A DNA stretch of 11,425 nt from Spirochaetaceae bacterium. GTDB taxonomy: Bacteria; Spirochaetota; Spirochaetia; Treponematales; Breznakiellaceae. The stretch covers positions 1-11,425 of the forward strand of contig JAIRZA010000083.1 in NCBI GenBank assembly GCA_031267475.1, in the 5' to 3' direction. The notes beneath the pieces are model-generated. The model ran no database searches, was not told the origin of the DNA, and saw nothing but the letters and a program-made list of their open reading frames with translations. The position numbers and the translations under genes were made by a program. Of the stretch, positions 6,276 to 11,425 are shown one piece after another (position 1 is the first letter of the stretch; each line of letters starts with the position of its first letter).

Positions 6276-6308
6276 GAACGTTCCGGCGTGTTTTCATCGC
6301 CGGCGTTC
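6276..6308 (+). promoter_or_regulatory. Intercistronic hairpin between rpsB and tsf
   Basis: GAACG (6276-6280) pairs with CGTTC (6304-6308), and CCGGCG (6283-6288) with CGCCGG (6298-6303). There is a TT bulge on the 5' side and a 9-nt loop. It is GC-rich and stable but has no T tract, so it more likely stabilises or processes the message, or slows polymerase, than terminates. Confidence 0.55.
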
Positions 6309-6359
6309 AAACTTTCACGCGCCCCTAAACATAAAATTAGTTTTCATAGGAGAGAGAGT

Positions 6360-7208
6360 ATGGCTGTAACTGCCGCCGATGTTAAGAAGCTCCGCGACGC
6401 GACTGGCGTAGGTCCTGCGGAATGTAAAAAAGTGCTTACCGAAACAGATGGAGATTTTGATAAAGCTGTTAAAATATTAAAAGAAAGAGGACTCGCCGCC
6501 GCCGCGAAACGCTCGGATCGCGCTACAAATCAGGGGCGTGTAACGGTAAAAGTGAAAGACGGCGTCGCTGTTTTGGTTGAACTTGCCACCGAGACAGATT
6601 TTGTCGCCCGCAATCCGGATTTTATCGCGTTAGGCGAAGCGATAGCGGATAAAATTCTCAACGAAGGCTATGCGGAAACAGATGAACGCCTAAACGGGAT
6701 GGTAAAAGACCTGGCTACGGCGATACGCGAAAACATGAGCCTTAAACGAATCAAAGTAATCAAAGCCGCCGCTAATCAATATCTTTCCTCGTATATTCAC
6801 GGCGACGGCGCAATAGGCGTGGTTGTGCTTGTTTCCGCCGATAAGCCGGATGTGTTTGCAAAAGAGGAAGCGCAATCCTTTGCGTTAAGCCTTGCGATGC
6901 ACATAGCCGCCTTTAATCCGCTTGCTGTCAGCGTTGCGGATGTTGACGCTGGTTTGATTAAAGAACAGGAAGATTTATTCCGCAAACAGATGGCGCAAGA
7001 CGAAAAGTTGAAGGGCAAACCCGCCAATGTTTTAGACGGAATATTGAAAGGCAAGGTAAATAAATATCTTGCCGATATATGCCTTCTTGATCAGGGTTAT
7101 ATCAAGAATGATAAAATTACGGTAAAACAAGCGCTTGCCGATGAGGGGAAGCAGTTAGGAACCGTATTCAAGATAGAGCAATACAGTAACTTCAAAGTGG
7201 GCGCGTAG
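6360..7208 (+). CDS. tsf: Elongation factor Ts
   Basis: This gene encodes 282 residues. EF-Ts is the GDP-GTP exchange factor for EF-Tu in the cytoplasm. The N-terminal UBA-like domain (about 3-45) has the pattern LRDATGVGPAECKKVL, followed by the exchange-core motif TDFVARN (79-85) and two core subdomains. The final helical part ends VFKIEQYSNFKVGA. The start is the ATG at 6360, with AGGAG (6348-6352) 7 nt before it. The frame is also open further upstream, but that stretch (6264-6359) covers the intercistronic hairpin and adds residues unlike EF-Ts. The small core is that of the usual EF-Ts of about 280 residues. The gene sits 102 nt after rpsB and is expected to be co-transcribed. Confidence 0.98.
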   Translation: MAVTAADVKKLRDATGVGPAECKKVLTETDGDFDKAVKILKERGLAAAAKRSDRATNQGRVTVKVKDGVAVLVELATETDFVARNPDFIALGEAIADKILNEGYAETDERLNGMVKDLATAIRENMSLKRIKVIKAAANQYLSSYIHGDGAIGVVVLVSADKPDVFAKEEAQSFALSLAMHIAAFNPLAVSVADVDAGLIKEQEDLFRKQMAQDEKLKGKPANVLDGILKGKVNKYLADICLLDQGYIKNDKITVKQALADEGKQLGTVFKIEQYSNFKVGA

Positions 7209-7217
7209 CGCGGGTCG

Positions 7218-7241
7218 TCCGCCGTAAGGCGGAAATTTTTT
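7218..7241 (+). terminator. Intrinsic terminator or attenuator between tsf and frr
   Basis: TCCGCC (7218-7223) pairs perfectly with GGCGGA (7228-7233) around a GNRA tetraloop (GTAA). AA and six Ts (7236-7241) follow. It begins 10 nt after the tsf stop inside an apparent operon, so it probably works as a partial terminator that lowers frr-uppS-cdsA expression relative to rpsB-tsf. Confidence 0.75.
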
Positions 7242-7257
7242 CATAGCTTTTCATAGC
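7238..7257 (+). repeat. Tandem 10-bp direct repeat before frr
   Basis: TTTTCATAGC occurs twice in perfect tandem (7238-7247, 7248-7257), directly before the AAGG Shine-Dalgarno sequence of frr. Nine of its bases (TTTTCATAG) also precede and overlap the tsf Shine-Dalgarno sequence at 6341-6349. It may be a slippage duplication of the translation-initiation region. Confidence 0.6.
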
Positions 7258-7268
7258 AAGGTAGTTTT

Positions 7269-7823
7269 ATGGATGATGTGTTAAAAAGATACGAAGACAA
7301 GATGAAAAAAACCATCGCGGCGCTGGAAGACGGTTTTGCCGGACTGCGCACAGGCCGCGCGTCAGCCGCTCTGTTCGATAAAATACGTGTTGACGCTTAT
7401 GGCGGAAAGTCGTTGCTTAAAGAAGTGGCTAATATCTCTGTCCCGGAAGCGCGTCTTGTTGTGATACAACCGTGGGATAAGGCTATGCTTGGCGAGATAG
7501 AAAAAGCTATCCGCACATCAGAACTTTCGCTCAATCCTTCTAACGATGGCAAGTTGATACGCATAAGCATACCTCCGCTTACAGGCGACCGCCGCAAAGA
7601 GCTTGTCAAGCAGGCAAAAACGCAGTCTGAACAAGCGCGCGTGGCGATTCGCAACATACGCCGCGACGGTAACGATGAATTAAAAAAGCTGCTTAAAGAC
7701 AGCGATATAACCGAAGACGAGGAAAGCAAGATTTCCGTGGAACTGCAAAAATTAACCGACCGTTACATAAGCATCGTCGATAAGTCTGTTAAAGACAAAG
7801 AAAAAGAGATAACGGAAGTGTAA
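7269..7823 (+). CDS. frr: Ribosome recycling factor
   Basis: This gene encodes 184 residues, the normal RRF length (about 185). With EF-G it splits post-termination ribosomes in the cytoplasm. The long-helix domain is visible at both ends: MKKTIAALEDGFAGLRTGRAS at the start, and the C-terminal pair with 'RVAIRNIRRDGNDELKK' and 'DSDITEDE'. Between them lies the beta/alpha hinge domain with YGGKSLLKEVANISVPEARL, and then IRISIPPLTGDRRKELVK. The start ATG has AAGG (7258-7261) 7 nt upstream. It follows tsf after a 60-nt gap holding a terminator-like hairpin, and precedes uppS by 17 nt. Confidence 0.98.
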   Translation: MDDVLKRYEDKMKKTIAALEDGFAGLRTGRASAALFDKIRVDAYGGKSLLKEVANISVPEARLVVIQPWDKAMLGEIEKAIRTSELSLNPSNDGKLIRISIPPLTGDRRKELVKQAKTQSEQARVAIRNIRRDGNDELKKLLKDSDITEDEESKISVELQKLTDRYISIVDKSVKDKEKEITEV

Positions 7824-7840
7824 GTGGAAGCATTGGCGTA

Positions 7841-8590
7841 ATGGAAAATGAAAAAGCGAGCGAAAAACTTCCGCGTCATGTTGGAATAATCATGGACGGG
7901 AATGGCAGATGGGCGGCGCGGAAAGGTATAATGCGGACAAACGGGCATACTGAAGGCTTAAAAACAGCCCGCCGCATTGTTGAAGCGGCCAGTCTGCGAG
8001 GCATATCTTACTTAACACTATTTGTATTTTCTACCGAAAACTGGAAACGCGCCGCGCAGGAAGTTGATTTTATAATGTCATTGGTTAAACAACATCTGAC
8101 GCGGGAACTCGATTTTTACCGGGAAAATCATATCAGGATACGGCACACCGGCGATATAACCGGTCTTGCGCCGGATATTATCGCCGAAATTGACGAGGCG
8201 CGCTGCGGCACTAAAGATTTTGACGGTATGCAGGTTATTCTCGCCCTAAACTATGGCGGACGAAACGCGATAATCCGCGCGGCGCAGCGCTTTTTAAGGC
8301 AGTCTCCCGCCATGTCATGCGGCGCGGCGGCGGAAGCGCTTAATGAAGACGAACTGCGCCGGAATCTTGACAATCCCGACGTGCCCGACCCGGACCTAAT
8401 CATACGGACGGCGGGCGAATTTCGTACCAGCAATTTTTTATTGTGGGAAGCCGCTTACGCTGAATATTTTATCACGGACAAGTTTTGGCCGGATTTTTCT
8501 GTAGAAGATTTCGACGCGGCTCTTGCCTCCTATGCGGCAAGGGAACGTCGTTTTGGCGCAAACGCCAAAATTGGCCCGGCAAAACGGTGA
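7841..8590 (+). CDS. uppS: Undecaprenyl diphosphate synthase (cis-prenyltransferase)
   Basis: This gene encodes 249 residues. The enzyme adds isopentenyl units in cis to farnesyl diphosphate, making the C55 carrier for peptidoglycan and other surface polymers; it is cytoplasmic and membrane-associated. Motifs are HVGIIMDGNGRWA with catalytic Asp19, GHTEGL with His36, FSTENW (63-68), LNYGGR (137-141) and the C-terminal PDLIIRTAGEFRTSNFLLWE. In that last motif Ala191 replaces the more usual Gly or Ser of RT(G/S)GE and Phe194 follows Glu193; Arg189, Arg195 and Ser197, which bind diphosphate, are kept, so activity is expected. The Shine-Dalgarno is weak (GGAAG, 7826-7830, 10 nt away), so translation may depend on coupling with frr. 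Its stop overlaps the cdsA start (GTGA). Confidence 0.96.
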   Translation: MENEKASEKLPRHVGIIMDGNGRWAARKGIMRTNGHTEGLKTARRIVEAASLRGISYLTLFVFSTENWKRAAQEVDFIMSLVKQHLTRELDFYRENHIRIRHTGDITGLAPDIIAEIDEARCGTKDFDGMQVILALNYGGRNAIIRAAQRFLRQSPAMSCGAAAEALNEDELRRNLDNPDVPDPDLIIRTAGEFRTSNFLLWEAAYAEYFITDKFWPDFSVEDFDAALASYAARERRFGANAKIGPAKR

Positions 8591-9462
8591 AAAAACTTGT
8601 TGAACGTCTCCTGATTTTTTTCATAGGCATTCCGCTGTGTCTCGCGGTAGTGATATTTTTGCCGCAATGGAATCATCTTGCGGTTAATATACTTGTAATC
8701 ATTTTTTGTTTTTTAGGAACAATAGAACTTTCAGATATGCTGAGAAAAAAAAATATGCTTGTTTCACGGCTGGAAGCTGGAATTTTAGGCGCCGTTGTTC
8801 CGGTTGGAATGACGCTGCTTGTAAGTTTCAGTGTAAACCCGTTCATAATATCCGCGCTAATCCTGGCAGGCGCAAGCTGGCTTCTTATTTCCGGCGTCTT
8901 CGTCCGCGCGGGCGGTCAAGCCGCCGCCGAAGTTAATATCGACAATACGCTTAGCCGAGCGGCGGCAGGCTTTTCGCTGCTGCTCTATCCATCGGCGTTT
9001 TTAAGCTGGATCATCCTTATGAACAGGCTGCCGCATTCGTCAATGTTGATCATCGCGTTTCTTTGCGTAGTTTTTGCCAACGATTCGCTTGCGTGGGTGG
9101 CTGGAATGTTATTTGGAAAAAACAACCGCGGCATTTTTGCGGTAAGTCCTAACAAAAGTCTTGCGGGGTTTATTGCCGGAATCGCGGCCTCAATCGGCGT
9201 TGGTCTTGCCCTTGCCGTATTGCTTCCCTCTGTGTTCACTGCGGCGCGGTTTCCGCCGCTTGTGTCAGGTTTAATACTTGGGCTTTTTACCGGAGCCGCC
9301 GCCGTGCTTGGGGATCTAGCTGAATCCGCCATAAAACGCAGCGCCGCAGTCAAGGATTCCGGTTATATCATACCCGGACGCGGCGGTGTACTGGATTCTA
9401 TCGATTCGCTCGCGCTTTCGGCCCCGATTTTCTATATCGTATACGAACTTTTATTTGTATAG
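8587..9462 (+). CDS. cdsA: Phosphatidate cytidylyltransferase (CDP-diacylglycerol synthase)
   Basis: This gene encodes 291 residues. The enzyme makes CDP-diacylglycerol from phosphatidate and CTP in the inner membrane, the branch point of phospholipid synthesis. It is hydrophobic with about eight spans. The C-terminal signature is clear: NDSLAWVAGMLFGK (165-178), SPNKSLAGFIAG (187-198), GDLAESAIKR (242-251), KDSG (256-259) and PGRGGVLDSIDS (263-274). In the classic signature the last motif reads H-G-G then D-R-x-D; here Arg replaces the His and Ser the Arg, perhaps a lineage trait. I start it at GTG 8587, overlapping the uppS stop by 4 nt; the frame is open upstream inside uppS, but those residues (many Arg, Cys and Trp) are not CdsA-like. 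In Treponema dxr commonly follows; here the strand switches instead. Confidence 0.95.
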   Translation: MKKLVERLLIFFIGIPLCLAVVIFLPQWNHLAVNILVIIFCFLGTIELSDMLRKKNMLVSRLEAGILGAVVPVGMTLLVSFSVNPFIISALILAGASWLLISGVFVRAGGQAAAEVNIDNTLSRAAAGFSLLLYPSAFLSWIILMNRLPHSSMLIIAFLCVVFANDSLAWVAGMLFGKNNRGIFAVSPNKSLAGFIAGIAASIGVGLALAVLLPSVFTAARFPPLVSGLILGLFTGAAAVLGDLAESAIKRSAAVKDSGYIIPGRGGVLDSIDSLALSAPIFYIVYELLFV

Positions 9463-9525
9463 CTTCTTTCCGCGCTCGCTGCTGTTCGGCCTTGGCAGGC
9501 TGCGAGACTTGGGGGGGGGGGGGGA
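9463..9525. other. Convergent intergenic region with a 14-G tract
   Basis: This holds a weak dyad closed by CTCGC/GCGAG (9475-9479, 9502-9506) and then 14 consecutive G (9511-9524). The G run ends 1 nt before the smpB stop codon, so smpB mRNA would carry C14 right after its stop. No ordinary U-tract terminator is seen for either gene. Confidence 0.7.
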
Positions 9526-9981
9526 TTAGCCGCGTCGTCCGCGAAATTCCCGCGCCATATCGCGGTCAAGGTCGCGCTCGCGTATGCCAGCGCGTTTGTC
9601 ATAGAGTTTTTTACCTTTGCAGACTCCGAGCTCAACTTTGACTCTGCCGTTTTTGAAATAGAACGACAGTGGAATTAGTGTAAAACCCTTCTCTTCAACT
9701 TTGCGGTTAAGCCGTTTTATCTCTTGTTTGTGAAGCAGCAGGCGTTTTTTACGCGCCGGTTCATGGTTAAATACGGACGAAAAAGGGTTTTCGGAAATCA
9801 AAAATGAATTCAGCCAAATTTCGCCGTTCACCACCTCGCCCCATGCGTCAGGAAATGATATTCTGCCGTCGCGGATGGATTTAACTTCCGTGCCCAGCAA
9901 CTCTATCCCACATTCATAAGTCTCGTCAACCGCGTAATCAAAACGCGCCTTGCGGTTTACGGCGATGATTTTTACACTCAT
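9526..9981 (-). CDS. smpB: SsrA (tmRNA)-binding protein SmpB
   Basis: This gene encodes 151 residues, normal for SmpB. It binds tmRNA and brings it to stalled ribosomes (trans-translation). Motifs in order are NRKARFDY near 9-16, GIELLGTEVKSIRDGR, the RNA-binding HEPARKKRLLLHKQEI, and GKKLYDKR followed by a basic tail ending REFRGRRG that acts in the ribosomal mRNA channel. The start is ATG 9981-9979. The open frame continues upstream to 10203, but that part overlaps the PEGA/FGE gene in another frame and is Arg-rich without SmpB character. The ATG overlaps the stop of the upstream gene (TAATG, 1 nt) and no good Shine-Dalgarno is visible, which suggests coupled translation. The tmRNA gene itself is not in this window. 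Confidence 0.97.
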   Translation of the reverse strand: MSVKIIAVNRKARFDYAVDETYECGIELLGTEVKSIRDGRISFPDAWGEVVNGEIWLNSFLISENPFSSVFNHEPARKKRLLLHKQEIKRLNRKVEEKGFTLIPLSFYFKNGRVKVELGVCKGKKLYDKRAGIRERDLDRDMAREFRGRRG

Positions 9982-11425
9982 TAAGGCAGTTCCATGTCTT
10001 GCGCTATGACGGGGCGAAATGAGATAAACGGCGAGCAAGAAGAAAGCGCGGCCCCGCCTCGTGTTTCCGGCGTTACGGTTCCGGGAGGGTTTATCCATGA
10101 CCCGCCGCGGACGCTTCGTTTGGGCGAATCGACGGCGGCTATGCTTTCGGCGCCGGCTTTTACAAAGTAGAGGGGGACAAATGGATCGGCGCACCACTCC
10201 CAAAGGCCTGCTCCGGACGACGCTGTATCAACACCGCTTTGTTTCAAAATAATATTCTTAAGTCTGCCGCCGTCAAGCCCTTTTGCGGCGGACTTTGCGG
10301 CGTATTCCCATTCAATTTCGGAAGGAAGCCGTACTGTCCAGTCTGAAAACGGCGCTTGCAATTTTGTGTTAAGCCAGCGGCAGTACGCCTCCGCCGCGAA
10401 CCATGAAACACCTGAAACTGTTGGTACGGGGCTGTCGTCGCTTTCCACAAGATATAACCGGTCTACGAGTCCGTTTTCCATAAGCGCGGCGGCGTTTTCA
10501 AGCCGCCATTCGGGGTTTTCAGATAAAAACGCCGCCCAATCATTGCCGGAAACTTCGTTTGCGGCAATGTAATAGCGCCGCATAGGGGATTCGTAGTTGA
10601 AATCGGCGGCTGCCTTGAAGATTCCGTTTTCAACTTCCACGAACTGAACGCCGCCTACGGACAGGTTTCCGCCGAAACGCGCGTTATAAGCGGTTTGCGT
10701 TTCGATTTGCCGCTCCGTTTGCGGCGGGAATACCTCGTTGATTATACTTTTTTTATACCATGCCGATTCCAGCAAGGGTTTTGCGTTTTCTTCCAAGAGG
10801 CCGGCTATTGCAACGGTAAAGGACGGGTTGTCCGCCATAAACGCAAAAATTTTTGCCAACGACGAGATTGTTTTAATGGGAGACGGGGAGCGTCCTTCGT
10901 TGTCGGCAAGCAATTTTGCCCGCAGCAGGTCTTTCAAAAAACCACGTGTTGATGTGAACCGGGCGGCTGCTTTTAGTAATTCGTCCGCGGCGCCGCCGTC
11001 CGCCGGAGCGCTTCGGTAGGCGCCCTCGGAAATGGGCATCGGCGTCTGATATACGCTGACGCTTTCTCCTGTGAAAGACCACGCGGCCGCTTCTTTTACT
11101 CCTAATGCGAGGGCGGCGAGCGGCGCGGATTCTTTCAGTTCCGCATGGATTGAAACGCGGCGCGGGAAAAAGAGAGAGGCGAAAGCGCCCGCGCCTATGC
11201 CGGCTTCAACAGTGAAATCTTCAAAGCCCGGCGATACAATGTCAAAGCGGCGGCGGCCTTCCTCTACAAACACGGCGCACGGGGTCGCGTCAAAGAAAAC
11301 ATCGTCAACGCGCACTGCCGCGCCGGAGGGTTCCGAAGTAAAAGCGACAAGGCTGCCGCGCCGCGTAATTCCAGGAAATATGAGGAGAAAAAAAAGAATA
11401 ATTATAATAATGAGTGAATATATAA
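9981..11425 (-). CDS. Membrane-anchored PEGA plus FGE-sulfatase (SUMF1-like) domain protein, 5' end outside window
   Basis: The frame is open from the right edge to TAA at 9981, giving 480 visible residues; there is no in-frame ATG, GTG or TTG before the GTG at 11315, and residues upstream of it clearly belong to the protein. Visible residues 1-16 (IYSLIIIIILFFLLIF) form a membrane anchor. About 23-95 is a PEGA-like repeat: GSLVAFTSEPSGAAVRVDDV, then 'FFDATPCAVFVEEGRRRFDIVSPG'. A helical linker follows. About 256-476 is an FGE-sulfatase/SUMF1-type (C-type-lectin-like) domain with VSGVSWFAAEAYCRWL, RLPSEIEWEYA, GLWEWCAD, SVRGGSW and the end FISFRPV. The paired catalytic Cys pattern of true formylglycine-generating enzymes is not evident, so I infer a binding or structural role at the cell surface. 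It is the gene before smpB, overlapping by 1 nt. Confidence 0.85.
   Translation of the reverse strand, partial: IYSLIIIIILFFLLIFPGITRRGSLVAFTSEPSGAAVRVDDVFFDATPCAVFVEEGRRRFDIVSPGFEDFTVEAGIGAGAFASLFFPRRVSIHAELKESAPLAALALGVKEAAAWSFTGESVSVYQTPMPISEGAYRSAPADGGAADELLKAAARFTSTRGFLKDLLRAKLLADNEGRSPSPIKTISSLAKIFAFMADNPSFTVAIAGLLEENAKPLLESAWYKKSIINEVFPPQTERQIETQTAYNARFGGNLSVGGVQFVEVENGIFKAAADFNYESPMRRYYIAANEVSGNDWAAFLSENPEWRLENAAALMENGLVDRLYLVESDDSPVPTVSGVSWFAAEAYCRWLNTKLQAPFSDWTVRLPSEIEWEYAAKSAAKGLDGGRLKNIILKQSGVDTASSGAGLWEWCADPFVPLYFVKAGAESIAAVDSPKRSVRGGSWINPPGTVTPETRGGAALSSCSPFISFRPVIAQDMELP

Noticed and set aside
6264..6359. N-terminal extension of EF-Ts in the same open frame
   Set aside because: The residues are unlike EF-Ts, the region forms a hairpin, and AGGAG sits correctly for the ATG at 6360.
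8485..8586. N-terminal extension of CdsA inside uppS
   Set aside because: The residues are an out-of-frame shadow of uppS; GTG 8587 with a GTGA overlap gives a normal CdsA start.
9982..10203. N-terminal extension of SmpB
   Set aside because: It is an Arg-rich shadow of the PEGA/FGE gene; SmpB begins MSVKIIAVNRKARFDY at 9981.
10001..10650. Active formylglycine-generating enzyme
   Set aside because: The fold motifs are present, but the paired catalytic cysteine arrangement is not evident and no sulfatase gene is nearby.
1..11425. tRNA, rRNA, tmRNA, CRISPR array or transposase
   Set aside because: No cloverleaf, rRNA-like stretch, regularly spaced repeats or DDE/HUH-type protein was found by eye on either strand.

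Overview
The window looks like a spirochaete chromosome, most likely a Treponema-type bacterium. The block rpsB-tsf-frr-uppS-cdsA is arranged as in Treponema. RpsB carries a long acidic C-terminal tail, and lipoproteins and a PEGA/FGE-sulfatase-type protein are present. Most of the DNA is moderately GC-rich with tight overlaps and several GTG starts. One gene (1082-2047) is strikingly AT-rich and looks acquired. No rRNA, tRNA, insertion sequence with a transposase, or CRISPR array is visible.

Layout. (1) 1-1081, accessory. A lipoprotein gene runs off the left edge on the minus strand. Next comes a non-coding stretch with an unusually long hairpin (402-446) and a 122-bp element bounded by perfect 13-bp inverted repeats (458-579). 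An orphan BrnA-like antitoxin gene on the minus strand follows, with a divergent promoter region after it. (2) 1082-2047: an AT-rich alpha/beta-hydrolase lipoprotein whose promoter places the transcription start on its ATG, so the mRNA may be leaderless. (3) 2194-5105: a three-gene FecBCD/BtuCDF-type importer (binding protein, permease, ATPase), with 1-nt and 4-nt overlaps and its own promoter. (4) 5223-9462: a translation and envelope operon. rpsB has a promoter and a structured leader of about 115 nt, followed by tsf, frr, uppS and cdsA, with RNA hairpins between rpsB and tsf and between tsf and frr. (5) 9463-11425, minus strand: smpB, translationally coupled (TAATG) to an upstream gene for a membrane-anchored PEGA plus FGE-sulfatase-like protein that continues past the right edge. 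A run of 14 G lies between the convergent ends of cdsA and smpB.

How the genes work together. RpsB, EF-Ts and RRF serve translation (30S assembly, EF-Tu recycling, ribosome recycling). UppS makes the lipid carrier for peptidoglycan and CdsA makes CDP-diacylglycerol for phospholipids, so the operon ties protein synthesis to envelope growth. SmpB serves trans-translation. The transporter would import an iron complex, haem or a corrinoid; the ligand cannot be settled from sequence.

I found no clear new multi-gene system. The observations most worth checking are the structured rpsB leader, the repeat structures at 402-579, the leaderless AT-rich hydrolase, and the true membrane-anchored N-terminus of the PEGA/FGE-like protein, which calling its start at the GTG at 11315 would miss.
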